64,000 bases of DNA from Pseudogymnoascus destructans (GCF_001641265.1 NW_020167527.1:1404441-1468440); one strand, 5' to 3'; counted from the first letter of the stretch, positions 47,790-58,920 are shown. Notes: generated by a model from the letters alone, not told the origin. Translations and numbers: made by a program.

Positions 47790-48837
47790 CAACAAACATC
47801 GACTTCAATCCTATCGCCGGATACCTCTCCCCACCAACCCTCCTCATCCCAGGAATCGGCAATATGCCCCCCCCCTGCGCCAACAACCACGCCAGCGTCA
47901 GCTGTCCCACACTCACGCCCTCCCTCCCCGCCACCTCCCGCAGGGCGTCCACCATCTCCAGATTCCTGGCAAAGTTCTCCGGCGCAAACCGCGGAGACGC
48001 GCACCGTACGTCGCCAACTTCGAAGTCGTCGGGAGGCCGATGCGCGTCGGTCTATGCGCGATTGTGCTACGATAGAAACCCGCAGCTCGCGGCAGGTGCG
48101 CAGGGTGTCGGTGCTGGGGGACTCGATGTCCATGCTGAAGGGGGAATATTCCATTTGTACGCAGGAGAGGGGGTGGATGGCGTGGGTGCGGCGGATGGTG
48201 GTGGCGGAGGATTTTTCCGGCTCTAGGGAGGGGTTAGGATGGAGTTCTTCGGGTGGGTGTGGAAAGGGGTTAAAAAAAAGGGGGGGGGGGTAACTCACTC
48301 TTTCAGTTTGGCTAATACCTCCATGGTTTTTTCGATGGGTGTTACGCCGTCGATTCTGTGGGCGTAGTAGAGGTCGATGTAATCGACGCCGAACTTCTTC
48401 AGGCTCTGCCCGCAGGCTTCAAGGCAGTATTCGGGTGTGCTGTCGATGGTTCTGGCCTTCATCGCCTCGATCCCGTTGCCGCTTGCCAATGTTCCTTTGG
48501 GACTCGGTTACCAAACTATATGCTGATTAGTTGACATGTTCATCACACCTAAAGTTGATGATATTGCTCATCGCCGTTTTGAAACGCAGGAGTAACGCAC
48601 CTTGGTGACGAGAAATATCTCATCGCGCTTCCCCGTCCGCTTGAACCACTTCCCAATTAGGTCTTCGCTATCTCCATACACATCTGCAGTGTCCCAGAAC
48701 GTAGCTCCGAGCTCGTAAGCGCGGTCGAGGAACTTGAAGCGAGTCTCGTCGTCGTCAATCGTGCCGTACTACACGCGGAGACCCATGGTTCCCAAGCCTA
48801 AAGCAGGCAACTTCAGGGCCGTTACGGCCGATTCGGC
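47790..48837 (-). pseudogene. aldo-keto reductase, decayed
   Basis: On the minus strand the first piece reads LKLPALGLGTMGLRV, then an in-frame TAG, then YGTIDDDETRFKFLDRAYEL and FWDTADVYGDSEDLIGKW, including the catalytic Asp and Tyr of the family. After an intron the frame slips by one base near KGTLASGNGIEAM. The next part has FGVDYIDLYYAHRIDG (Lys/His region). A GTGAGT intron follows, then SATTIRRTHAIHPLSCVQ and YSPFS. A frame change or deletion follows, and the last part DDFEVGDVR...FARNLEMVDALREVAG lies in another frame. The order matches AKR13-type reductases. At least one stop and two frame shifts make it a pseudogene. No start codon is seen; the 5' side runs into a perfect inverted repeat. 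Confidence 0.8.
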
Positions 48838-48839
48838 GA

Positions 48840-48890
48840 GTTTCTTATATACCTCTTGCTCAACATTATAGCAAGAGGTATATAAGAAAC
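48840..48890. repeat. perfect 21-bp inverted repeat
   Basis: Arms 48840-48860 and 48870-48890 are exact reverse complements (core TATACCTCTTGCT) around a 9-nt loop. It lies exactly where the start of the reductase gene should be. Confidence 0.9.
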
Positions 48891-49907
48891 TGAAGAGTAT
48901 AAGTTAGTTATTAGATAGTATACAGAGTTCTAGGGTCAATGTGTCACCTTGAGGGTTGGTGAAACCAATTGCGAATGATGCTTAAATGTCGTTGCGATGA
49001 TGAGGGTGTCTGCCAAGGGCAATCAGCCCCATTATATATACTTCCTATCTCGATCATTTGAGTCTGTAGCAAAAAACCGAATTGGTGTTTTCTGATGTTG
49101 CCATCGGGATTTGGAGACATGAAGGTATCTCCATGATTACGCCCGAAATACGCTAGCGGCCGCATCAGTCGCTGTATCAAAAGCATTTCCTGCGCCTTGC
49201 TTTACCTCACAGGGAGGACAAAACATATTTTTAATTAGCAGCTGGTATTCACACCTTGTATGCAATATATTAGCTAATAGCCGTTGTTACCTTTTTTGAG
49301 TGGGACGAATATTACATAATGAAAATGATATAACCACGCACAATAATTATTACCTTGCGGCAAACTGGGTGCTGTTTTTGGCTGGTTTGGGCGCTGCTTT
49401 GTGCAGCCGAGTTGCCAAAATCTCACGCTGCTCTAACGCTCGGGTGGCTGATAGATAGCGAAGCGGCAAGACCCGGACCTAGCTGACTAACGCAGGAACA
49501 CCAAAACCAGAGCAAGGTTGAAGGCAGGAAGCAGCCTCTCGTCTTTGACTTGAAGCAGCCCTTTTGGCCCTCAGAATATGGGTGTCCTCCAGCCCCTTGT
49601 GACTAAGTCAATGATAGCTTTCCTTATGTCTACCGTACCTTTCCTTCCCACCAAACCTCCATACTTAATACCCTGCTCGCTCGCTCCTGTCTCTTTCCTC
49701 TTCCACAATACAGTTCCTTTAGAGCAGGCTCTAAACATCTCCTTCTTCTCTTCCCACACCAAGACCGTCGTTGGCTTCGTCTCCCTTCCAACATCTTCTA
49801 CTTCTCTAACACAAGACCGTCGTTGGCGTCGTCTCCCTCCAACATCTCCTACTTTCCCTTTAACACCAATGCCGTCGTTGCCGTCGTCTCCCTTGAATTA
49901 ATTTGAT
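48891..49907. other. no gene seen
   Basis: AT-rich, between the reductase pseudogene and the chitinase gene. It contains an ACCGTCGTTGGC-type short repeat, near 49763 and 49808 (related CGTCGTTGCCG near 49872). Confidence 0.5.
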
Positions 49908-50183
49908 ATGCGGCGTCGCGAGCTCTCACGAAGCTTCTCTAGCAGCAATGTGTCAGACTCCGAGAGCTGCTTCGATGTTGAGGATAACGTTGTAAGCGAC
50001 TCCGATACTATTCCGACAGATATTAATACCGATGTGGAGGATAATGCTGGGGGCGGCGACTCTGATACTACAGATGTTGACACTGATGTTGAAGACCACC
50101 CGCCAGAGTACTACCTTCATCAAGAAGATGATTCCGACTCTGCACCTAAAATAATTAGTCTTATATACAGGCCATATAACTAG
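49908..50183 (+). CDS. short acidic ORF, perhaps truncated transposon ORF
   Basis: 91 residues from MRRRELSRSF, very rich in Asp, Glu, Ser and Thr, with repeated DVEDN/DVEDH and then PPEYYLHQEDD. The tail overlaps the last exon and intron of the chitinase gene on the other strand. The start resembles acidic N-termini of some fungal transposon or DUF3435 proteins from memory, which I cannot test. It could also be chance. Confidence 0.25.
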   Translation: MRRRELSRSFSSSNVSDSESCFDVEDNVVSDSDTIPTDINTDVEDNAGGGDSDTTDVDTDVEDHPPEYYLHQEDDSDSAPKIISLIYRPYN

Positions 50184-51606
50184 ACACTTACAGTCTCGTT
50201 TACGATATGTGGTGAATGGAAATGGAGAGGCAATAGCAGTTGAGCTAGTAGAAGAGCTAGTTATAAAGGTGGAAGTAGCCATGGTCGTAACAACTGATCC
50301 TGGAAGAGATTTGGAGTCTGGCATCCCAGCCTGAAGGTTGGCGTAAATTGAATCTCGGTAAGCCAACTTGTTAACTGTACCGTCTAGCCTTGAGCCATCT
50401 TCTACCAAAACTCTCGAGACTGTCTCAATTAAGCTGTCACTCCCTTTGCCATCAGCGCTACTATCCCAAAACATGGCGCCTCCAAGACCCATGGTCCGAA
50501 TCCAACCCGCCTTCTGTTTTATGACTGCTATGTTGTCATAGCTGATGAATTCTCGTTTATTATCATCGTAGCTATAACTTATGCCAAGTGTGCTATTGTA
50601 ATACTCCTTAGAACCTGGTAGAGGCAGCACCTTAAAATCATAACTAGCTGGCTCCCACGTGCCTGCGATAGCGTCAGTAGATGGAAGCCCAAGCCCATCT
50701 GTTTGATTAAATGCGTGACCATAGATAGGCATCCCAAGCACTATCTTATCCGATTTAATGCCTCCTTGTGACACGTAATAGTCAACGGCAGTTTTTGTGT
50801 TAAATGTTGTAGATTTTGGGTTGGTATAGTCGTGGAAGAGGTTAGCTCGGTGAGTAGATGTATTCGGCGTATAATAATCATAAGCCATAAGATTCCAGAA
50901 ATCAACATATTTATCCATTTCCGCAAGGTGTAGTACTTTATACTCTTGGGGCCCAGCAGGGGCAGCTCCTGTAAGCAGAAAGTGATACGATAAGTTTTGC
51001 GCATTTAGCGCAGTCCGGACTTCGTGCAGTAGTTGAACAAAGTTATTAGCTTGAGAGTCATTTATTGGATATTCCCAGTCAATATCCACCCCATCAAGAC
51101 CAAGGTTCTGCACCAGCGAGACTACAGATAAAGCAAACCGAGAGCGGCTAGAGGGTGTCGCAGCTGGTACTGCAAAGTTATCACGATACTTCCAACCCCC
51201 AATTGAAAGAAGGACCTTGAGGTGTCGATGTTTTTTTTTTCAAGATATAAAGCTGCTGCAAGCAGCCGTATATATTATTCCCAGCATCGTTTGCAGCAGA
51301 CTCCCCCTCAAAATGTTTATCGATGTCGGCATATTCATCCGATAGGAATACCTCTCCATCCGGTCGTATATTAGCAAACGCATAAATTACGTGCGTGACT
51401 TTATCCGCTGGTAGATCCTGCGGAAAGAACTTTCTGCCATATATGGCCCTGTAATCGTTAGACTGTCGAAGCACACAAGTAGGTGCATACCAATTCACAT
51501 AATACGCTACATTTCGATAGCCCCCACTAGGCACCTGGGATGATGTATAGCCACATGAAAACTTGCATGTAAGTAGTAGTAGTAAGATTGTTAATTTAAA
51601 CCGCAT
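50120..51606 (-). CDS. GH18 chitinase with a 1-bp frameshift in an A10 run
   Basis: Exons 50192-51606 and 50120-50145, with a 46-nt intron (GTAAGT donor, CTAAT branch, TTTTAG acceptor). The start MRFKLTILLLLLTCKFSCGY is a clear signal peptide. The GH18 barrel starts NVAYYVNWYAP and has the catalytic DGVDIDWEYP (Glu as acid) and MAYDYY, then GGAMFWDSSADG and a Thr/Ser-rich C-terminal part. At 51231-51240 (minus-strand A10) the frame changes: one A fewer joins LKKK to HLKVLLSIGGWKYRDNF, which is the conserved next strand. With that one-base change the whole gene is open for about 479 residues and the last intron is in phase. So it is either a sequence error or a very recent loss. The enzyme would be secreted and cut chitin. 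Confidence 0.8.
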
Positions 51607-51988
51607 TGTTAATTACAGTACCATCTCCTGCCGTAATGTAACTAAAAAGTTATTGGGTATATATAATTCACAGCAAAATACCCGACAGCCCCTAATTATA
51701 GAGGGCCCCTTAAAAAGGGGGCCCCGAAACCAAATGCCAAAATGAAAACTTGCACCAATCCATCCCCCATCCCTCCCGAACACGGTTTTATGCCCCATCT
51801 TCGGTGGCCAAAAACGACGAGGAGCACGCCCAATCCCTCCCAAGGCCTTTGTGGCATTCTAGGCCACAAGAAACTCCTTTCTTAACACAGCCACACCTCT
51901 TGCCACAGGTGGTAGAGCACCTGCAACCTTCGCCCCTAGTTGCAAGATCCAGAAGTCGAGCACAGGTCTCTTCGAGCTGTGGGCAGTG
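51607..51988. other. chitinase upstream flank and hAT left flank
   Basis: Probable chitinase promoter. Contains a short palindrome of GGGCCCC type at 51703-51725. No gene seen. Confidence 0.45.
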
Positions 51989-52006
51989 TGGGGAATAATA
52001 TTCAGA

Positions 52007-52080
52007 ATATCACGATATTATCATGATATTATCACGATATTATCATGATATTATCACGATATTCAATATCATGATATATT
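52007..52080 (+). repeat. ATCACGATATT / ATCATGATATT subterminal repeats
   Basis: At least five copies of an 11-bp unit at the left end of the hAT element. Such subterminal repeats commonly bind transposase; that role is inference. Confidence 0.75.
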
Positions 52081-52276
52081 GCCAATATAATATAAGGTAT
52101 GTAAATATCATGTGATATAATATTAGAGCTGAATATCATGATATGTATCATAATATCACAGTATTAATATTGCTTTTTTTTCTTCAATTTCCGCATATTT
52201 GCTTTTGATTTTTCATTATCAAATCCACTCCCACCATCTCTATCAATTATCTCCTTAGTTATTACCAACGCAATAT

Positions 52277-53170
52277 TGTAATGGTGGGTGCACCAGATAT
52301 GAGAATCTAGCCACCCAAGGAAGGGATGAATTTACTAAGACAACACACTGTCTTAGGAAACAGAGCTAAAGGGTTGTAGCTTAGACTATTCCACAACGCA
52401 GCAATCAGGTGTATGATGTGGTGAAGTGGTTTAGACAAGTTGCAACAAATGTTGAGTCTGAGAACTCAGGGGTAAGTCAGAGGTTAGCACCTCACTGACT
52501 TTTCAAAAACAGAGAATAACAAGATCAATGCTTGGAAGCTTGGAAAAGACGTAGAAGTATGTGCTAGTCGATTTACTGTATTGTCTGCTTGCCCTTTCTT
52601 AAGGAAAGGGCAATCCTATTTATGCTAAAGGAGTGTAGTTCTCTCATTTTCCAAGACTTTCCATGACTAACCAGGCTTGGTAACTGTAGTCGACGTAAGA
52701 GAATCCCATAGAACCATCTCTTGGGTTCCTAGCCTATAGGAAGTGAAAAGGAGGTCCAAGGTCAGAGTACCTATAGACAAATTATGTCATAACTTAACCA
52801 AGTCTTGTGGGTAACTAAGGACTGATGACGTGTAATGAATCATAGAGGGTTGTAGAAGCTTCTAGAGCTATCGTTCATGTTCCTAGGCCTCTAGTTGGTA
52901 GAGATATGCCATGTGGTAGTATTGGCCCACCCCCTTAAGGAGGAGATTTTCTTAATAACTTGTTCAATGAGTGTCCAAATGATATGCCGTGATGTATGTA
53001 GCATAAACAGATGTAGTAGAAGAGTTTGCAGCAATCGTTGAGTAGTATTGCTTCTGTTGTTGATGTGATAAGCCAAGATATGTATGTTGACTTGTAGGTT
53101 TGAGGAGGAGATTTCTAAGTTTGCTCTTGAGTTTGATAGCAAACTGAGTGCAACGAATGTCAGTATGACA
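52277..53170 (-). repeat. 3' LTR of the intact Ty3 element (A type)
   Basis: Ends TG...CA, 894 bp. The ORFs inside are not genes. Confidence 0.95.
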
Positions 53171-53181
53171 TGATCCCCCTT

Positions 53182-56100
53182 TTAAGGACGTTTGTTGGCT
53201 GTCTGCTTGCCCTTTAGCCAGGTGGCTTTCTTAGAAAGAAATTCTAGAATGAGCTTAGATGCATTTTTTAGATTTCTCTTAGGCTCCCAAGTGTTGTCAC
53301 TTGTAGGATAGCCTTTCCACTTAACGAGGAAGTAGTCCTGACCTCTAAGTGTCTTTTTGTCAAGGATAGATTCTACTTCATATTCTGGTTGATCCAAGAT
53401 CAGAACAGGAGGTGGAGGAGACTGAAGTGGTCTTAAGGAACTTTCTTGTGCCTTAGACAAGAGAGATGCATGGAAGACATTATGGATAGTCCAAGTAGGT
53501 GGTAATGCAAGCTCGAAAGCATTCTTGCCAATAGTCCTTGTGATCTTAAAAGGTCCAAGTCTTTTAGTATCAAGTTTGTCTGAAGGTCTAGTAGTTGTGA
53601 TATGTCTTCTAGACAAAAAGACTTGATCACCAACTTTGAATTGTGGTGCAACCACCCCCCTGTTAAAGGCCTGAGCCTGCTCGTCTTGTGCACGCTGTAT
53701 TTGAACCTTGAGATAGTCCTGGAGGCCCTTAAGGTAGATGATTCTTTCAGTAGCAGAAGGGTTTTTGAAATTTTCAGGACAATTCAGTTCTGCCACTTCA
53801 AACCTAGGGTGATAACCATAGTTTGCATAGAAAGGTGTCTCTTTTGTGGTGTTAGAGACCGTGTTGTTGTAAGTAAATTCTGCAAGATGGAGAAGATCTG
53901 CCCAGTTGTCTTGAGCATAGTTTGTATAAATTCTTAGATATTGTTCAAGTACAGAGTTGACTCTCTCTGTCTGGCCATCTGTTTGAGGGTGATAAGCTGT
54001 AGAGAAGCGTTGTTCCATGTTTAAGAGTTTAGAGAACTCCTTAAAAAAGTTTGAAGTGAAAACTGCTCCCCTATCTGAGATCCAGTGTCCAGGAATTCCA
54101 TGATATTTAAAGACCACCTTGAGGAATAGCCACGCAAGTTTAGAAGCTGTAATAGTCTCATTGCAAGGCTCAAAGTGTGCCATTTTTGTGAGCCTTTCTA
54201 CCACCACAAGGATAGAGTCATAAGGGGTAGCACCCCCTTTTGGGATAGAAGGAGGCAACTTGACTATAAAGTCAATGGATATGGAGTCCCATGGGCGTTC
54301 TGGTATAGGTAGAGGCTGCAAGAGGCCATAGGGCTTTTGCCGTGTAGGTTTGTTCAAGTTGCAAGTAGTGCAAGAAGATATATAGTCTTGAAGAGTAGTC
54401 CTTAGACTAGGCCAGTAGAACTTTCTTGTTAGAAGTTCATAAGTTTTTGCAAAGCCAAAGTGCCCTGCAGCTGGAGCATCATGGAACTGCTGTAGGAGGT
54501 GTAGCTGTAATCGTTTATCCCTTGGGACATAGATATAGTTCTTGAATAAGAGAAGTCCATGCTGATTTTTTGAGAAATTCTGTAGTCCAACTTTCTCAAG
54601 AGAGGAACCTTTCTTCTGGAGGTATTCCAAAGTTCTTTTCGCAAAGGGATCATGGTTGTAAGCATCTTTGAATGCTTTAAGAAGTGTTGCTGAGGGTGTA
54701 TAGTCTTTAAAGGTCTCTGGTTCCTGAGAAGAGGTAATGGGGGCAACTTGGTCTTGAGGGGATAAGTTTACCCCTAAGTCCTCTGTAGTACTAGGGTTGC
54801 TTAAAGATGCTGCTATAAGCTTTGCTGAGTCTAGCAGAGCCTTTGTATTGCTAGTTTTAGCAGAATCTTGGTAGTCATGTCTTCTTGAGAGGAGATCTGC
54901 TCTTTGATTCTTGGCCCCTGAGACATGTTTTATAACAAAGTCAAAACCTCCTAGTTGTTCAGACCACCTTGCTTGTCGTCGATTGAGCTGTTTAGTGGTT
55001 GTAAAGGTCAAGAGATTTGAATGGTCACTGTAAATAGTGATAGGATAGTTTGCCCCTTCAAGGTAGCATCTCCAATGCTTTAGAGAACATACTATGGCAA
55101 GCAGTTCCTTGTCTGTAATGGGATAGTTTTGTTCAGCTGCTGATAGCTTTCTTGAGTAAAATGCCACAGGCTGTAGCTCTTCTTGGTTGTCTTTTGGAGC
55201 TTGGTATAAGATTCCAGAAATGGCAAAATCTGAGGCATCTGTCTCAAGAGTGGCAGGTTTCAAGGGGTTAAAGTGTAGTAACATTTTCCCTTCTTTAAAT
55301 TCTCCTTTAAGAGCATCGAAAGAATCTTGCTGTGTCTTATCCCAGTGATACAAAGTGTCCTTGTGAAGTAATTGAGTAAGGGGTAAAGCCAAGGATGTAT
55401 ATCTTGGTATAAACCTCCTGTAATAGTTGGCAAACCCAAGGAAAGACTGAACCTCTTTAATGCTGGAAGGAATAGGCCACGTTTGTACTGCTTTTGTCTT
55501 TTCAGGGTCCATCTGAATGCCTTCTGTTGAAATTCTATGTCCTAAGAAATCAACTTGAGACATATGGAAAAGACATTTCTCAAGTTTGCAAAAGAGTTGT
55601 GCTTGAGATAGCTTCTCTAAGACTTGTCTAACATGTAGAACATGCTCTTGAGTGTCTAAAGAGTATATAAGAATGTCGTCTAAGTAGACAACAACAAAGA
55701 TATCCAAGTAAGGTCTTAGAATATCATTCATGAGAGCTTGGAAAGAAGCAGGTGCATTGGCAAGCCCAAAAGGCATTACCTGGTATTCAAAATGACCATA
55801 GCGTGTTCTGAATGCTGTCTTCCACTCATCACCTTCCTTGATGCGTATCAGGTTATAAGCTCCCCTGAGATCTAACTTGGTAAAGATCCTTGCTGAAGAG
55901 AGCCTATCTATGAGCTCAGGGATAAGGGGTAAAGCATATCTGTTTTTAACAGTGACTGCATTAAGGCCCCTATAATCAACACAGAGACGCAAGGAGCCAT
56001 CTTTCTTCTTGACAAAGAGAATGGGAGCTCCTGCTGGTGAGGAAGAAGGTCTGATAAAGCCAGAACTAAGGTTCTCATCTAGGTATTCTCTGAGAGTTTT

Positions 56101-57975
56101 CAGCTCTAATTCAGATAGAGAGTAGATAGGGCCGTAGGGAGGCATTGAGCCTTCTGCGAGTGGTATCTCATGGTCATAAGGCTGGTGCTTTGGCAGAATT
56201 GATGCCTTTGCCTTGTCAAAAAGATGTTGGTAGTCTTGGTATGCTAAAGGCAAAATGACCTCCTGAGATGATTTCTCCAAATCTGAAGTAGCTGCTATCT
56301 CCAGGACAGGTTGGAAAGGTTTAACCCATATCAGAGATGATATATCGTCCATAGTTTGGTCAAAATCCTTGATCTGGGACAAGTTTGAGTCTTGGACCTG
56401 AATAGGGGTAACTGAGGCTTGAAGGGTTTTTTCAGTATTGAGCTCAGGATTTGAGCTAAACCCAAGCGATAAATGCTTCCAATTGATAGTTGGATCATGC
56501 CTTTGAAGCCATGGAAGACCTAGGATAACTGGGTACTTCATTGGTATAACATCTAAAGAGATGGTGTCTGAAAATGTTGATTTTCCTAGGGGAATCTCAA
56601 GTTTGAGTACTGGGGTGTTGCAGGTAATGGAACCTGAACTGATAGGAGTTCCATCAATGACTCGGAGCAACTCTGGAGTGCGTTTGGGAATTGTAGGTAA
56701 CTGGTGTGTCAAGATGAGGTCTTGAGATATAAAGTTGCCTGTTGCCCCTGAGTCTATCATAGCCCTTGTAGACAACACCTGTTGTTTGAAATGGAGTTGA
56801 ATACGGATTAACAGGTGTGTGAGACTCTGAGAAAGCACCATCGACACATCTTTGTTGTCTAGGGGAGAAGTTATAGTCTCAGTTGAAGTTGTGCCTGCTA
56901 GGGATTTTTCAAGTTTTTCAGGAATAGCAGTTGTGACTGTGTCTGAGGCTGCTATATGTTTTGAATCAGCACTCCCTCGTGCTGAATAGCACTCCTGAAT
57001 TCTGTGTCCCCCTTTGCCACAGTATAAACAAAGGTTGTTGTCCATTCTGTGTTTTCTTTCTTGAGGGGTAAGTTTACCCCTTTTCAGTTTTTGAGGGTTT
57101 CCTGTAGGCTGAGGTGCTGGATTTGCTGTAGATCTCTTTATAGAGGCGTCTAAGTCCATAGGTTCAGGTGCTGAGTCCTTAGCAGTTGGTGTAGAGGTGT
57201 AATTGTTGAAATTTCTTGTTGGATGCCAGTCTTGGTTCTTCTCCTTTCTTCTTTCAAAAAGCCTATCATCAAGTCTGACAGCTTTCTCTATAAGCGTTTG
57301 AAGTGTTGTAGGGCGTTCTTCTTTGCTGAGTTCATCCTTAATAGAGCTCTTGAGCCCTTGGTAGTAAGTGAAGACTAAGGCTTCTTCATTCCAAGTCAAG
57401 TGAGAAGTGATTCTCCTAAATTCTGTTGTATACTGAGCAGCAGAGGTCTTTTGACATAGCTTCTGTAGCTCTCTTTCTGCTGTAGCAGTTTCGTTGATGT
57501 CTCCAAAGGTCCTGGTAAGTTCCTCTTGAAACTGGTCATAAGAGGTAATCAAAGGTGTAGTGGTATTTTGGTTGTTGCCACTAAGTCTTCTAAGATATGG
57601 CTCAAAGAAGTTGAATGCAGATCCACGGAGGTAGCTGGCAGCAAAATAGATCTTCTGAATGTCTGAGGTGAACTGATGAGGCCTGAGGGTGAAGTAGATG
57701 TCCAGTTGCATAAGGAATCCCTTCAACTTCCTCCTGTCTCCATGGTATAAATCTGGTGTTTGCACTTTAGGAAGTGCACCTGGGGTACTCGAAATAGCCA
57801 GAGGAGCTGTGGGAAGCTCTGTATGATGTGTCTGAGTTGAAGATTGTGTTGCTGAAGTGTTGGCTTGAAAGGTGTTTTCCAAATTCTCAAGTTTGTTTGC
57901 TATAGTTTGTATAAAGGCAAACAGTTGTTGCATCTGCTGTTCAGCAGTAGTTGTAGGAGCTTGGTCGTCCTCCAT
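53182..57975 (-). CDS. Ty3/gypsy Gag-Pol polyprotein with chromodomain, intact
   Basis: One uninterrupted frame of 1597 residues carries everything. Gag has a coiled N-terminus and a zinc knuckle CLYCGKGGHRIQEC near residue 322. The aspartic protease has DSGATG near 408. Reverse transcriptase has YLDDILIY near 764. RNase H starts ETDASD near 913. Integrase has an HHCC zinc site near 1166-1200, then catalytic Asp in SIDFIV (about 1235), DRGAVFT (about 1300) and the Glu in TERVN (about 1335). The C-terminus is a chromodomain (FLVKWKGYPTSDNTWEP) near 1528-1570, which in chromoviruses guides insertion to particular chromatin. Gag and Pol share one frame with no shift. All catalytic motifs are present, so the element may still be active. 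Confidence 0.96.
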   Translation of the reverse strand: MEDDQAPTTTAEQQMQQLFAFIQTIANKLENLENTFQANTSATQSSTQTHHTELPTAPLAISSTPGALPKVQTPDLYHGDRRKLKGFLMQLDIYFTLRPHQFTSDIQKIYFAASYLRGSAFNFFEPYLRRLSGNNQNTTTPLITSYDQFQEELTRTFGDINETATAERELQKLCQKTSAAQYTTEFRRITSHLTWNEEALVFTYYQGLKSSIKDELSKEERPTTLQTLIEKAVRLDDRLFERRKEKNQDWHPTRNFNNYTSTPTAKDSAPEPMDLDASIKRSTANPAPQPTGNPQKLKRGKLTPQERKHRMDNNLCLYCGKGGHRIQECYSARGSADSKHIAASDTVTTAIPEKLEKSLAGTTSTETITSPLDNKDVSMVLSQSLTHLLIRIQLHFKQQVLSTRAMIDSGATGNFISQDLILTHQLPTIPKRTPELLRVIDGTPISSGSITCNTPVLKLEIPLGKSTFSDTISLDVIPMKYPVILGLPWLQRHDPTINWKHLSLGFSSNPELNTEKTLQASVTPIQVQDSNLSQIKDFDQTMDDISSLIWVKPFQPVLEIAATSDLEKSSQEVILPLAYQDYQHLFDKAKASILPKHQPYDHEIPLAEGSMPPYGPIYSLSELELKTLREYLDENLSSGFIRPSSSPAGAPILFVKKKDGSLRLCVDYRGLNAVTVKNRYALPLIPELIDRLSSARIFTKLDLRGAYNLIRIKEGDEWKTAFRTRYGHFEYQVMPFGLANAPASFQALMNDILRPYLDIFVVVYLDDILIYSLDTQEHVLHVRQVLEKLSQAQLFCKLEKCLFHMSQVDFLGHRISTEGIQMDPEKTKAVQTWPIPSSIKEVQSFLGFANYYRRFIPRYTSLALPLTQLLHKDTLYHWDKTQQDSFDALKGEFKEGKMLLHFNPLKPATLETDASDFAISGILYQAPKDNQEELQPVAFYSRKLSAAEQNYPITDKELLAIVCSLKHWRCYLEGANYPITIYSDHSNLLTFTTTKQLNRRQARWSEQLGGFDFVIKHVSGAKNQRADLLSRRHDYQDSAKTSNTKALLDSAKLIAASLSNPSTTEDLGVNLSPQDQVAPITSSQEPETFKDYTPSATLLKAFKDAYNHDPFAKRTLEYLQKKGSSLEKVGLQNFSKNQHGLLLFKNYIYVPRDKRLQLHLLQQFHDAPAAGHFGFAKTYELLTRKFYWPSLRTTLQDYISSCTTCNLNKPTRQKPYGLLQPLPIPERPWDSISIDFIVKLPPSIPKGGATPYDSILVVVERLTKMAHFEPCNETITASKLAWLFLKVVFKYHGIPGHWISDRGAVFTSNFFKEFSKLLNMEQRFSTAYHPQTDGQTERVNSVLEQYLRIYTNYAQDNWADLLHLAEFTYNNTVSNTTKETPFYANYGYHPRFEVAELNCPENFKNPSATERIIYLKGLQDYLKVQIQRAQDEQAQAFNRGVVAPQFKVGDQVFLSRRHITTTRPSDKLDTKRLGPFKITRTIGKNAFELALPPTWTIHNVFHASLLSKAQESSLRPLQSPPPPVLILDQPEYEVESILDKKTLRGQDYFLVKWKGYPTSDNTWEPKRNLKNASKLILEFLSKKATWLKGKQTANKRP

Positions 57976-58027
57976 TGTAGTATCGAAGTGCTGCTATAGA
58001 AATAGTTGAAGCTTGAAGCAGGCAAGG

Positions 58028-58920
58028 TGTAATGGTGGGTGCACCAGATATGAGAATCTAGCCACCCAAGGAAGGGATGAATTTACTAAGACAACACACT
58101 GTCTTAGGAAACAGAGCCAAAGGGTTGTAGCTTAGACTATTCCACAACGCAGCAATCAGGTGTATGATGTGGTGAAGTGGTTTAGACAAGTTGCAACAAA
58201 TGTTGAGTCTGAGAACTCAGGGGTAAGTCAGAGGTTAGCACCTCACTGACTTTTCAAAAACAGAGAATAACAAGATCAATGCTTGGAAGCTTGGAAAAGA
58301 CGTAGAAGTATGTGCTAGTCGATTTACTGTATTGTCTGCTTGCCCTTTCTTAAGGAAAGGGCAATCCTATTTATGCTAAAGGAGTGTAGTTCTCTCATTT
58401 TCCAAGACTTTCCATGACTAACCAGGCTTGGTAACTGTAGTCGACGTAAGAGAATCCCATAGAACCATCTCTTGGGTTCCTAGCCTATAGGAAGTGAAAA
58501 GGAGGTCCAAGGTCAGAGTACCTATAGACAAATTATGTCATAACTTAACCAAGTCTTGTGGGTAACTAAGGACTGATGACGTGTAATGAATCATAGAGGG
58601 TTGTAGAAGCTTCTAGAGCTATCGTTCATGTTCCTAGGCCTCTAGTTGGTAGAGATATGCCATGTGGTAGTATTGGCCCACCCCTTAAGGAGGAGATTTT
58701 CTTAATAACTTGTTCAATGAGTGTCCAAATGATATGCCGTGATGTATGTAGCATAAACAGATGTAGTAGAAGAGTTTGCAGCAATCGTTGAGTAGTATTG
58801 CTTCTGTTGTTGATGTGATAAGCCAAGATATGTATGTTGACTTGTAGGTTTGAGGAGGAGATTTCTAAGTTTGCTCTTGAGTTTGATAGCAAACTGAGTG
58901 CAACGAATGTCAGTATGACA
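58028..58920 (-). repeat. 5' LTR of the intact Ty3 element (A type)
   Basis: 893 bp, nearly identical to the partner LTR at 52277. Confidence 0.95.

Noticed and set aside
51989..52010. CAGTGTGGGG as the hAT terminal inverted repeat
   Set aside because: No matching inverted copy was found at the right end near 62545, so the ends remain undefined.
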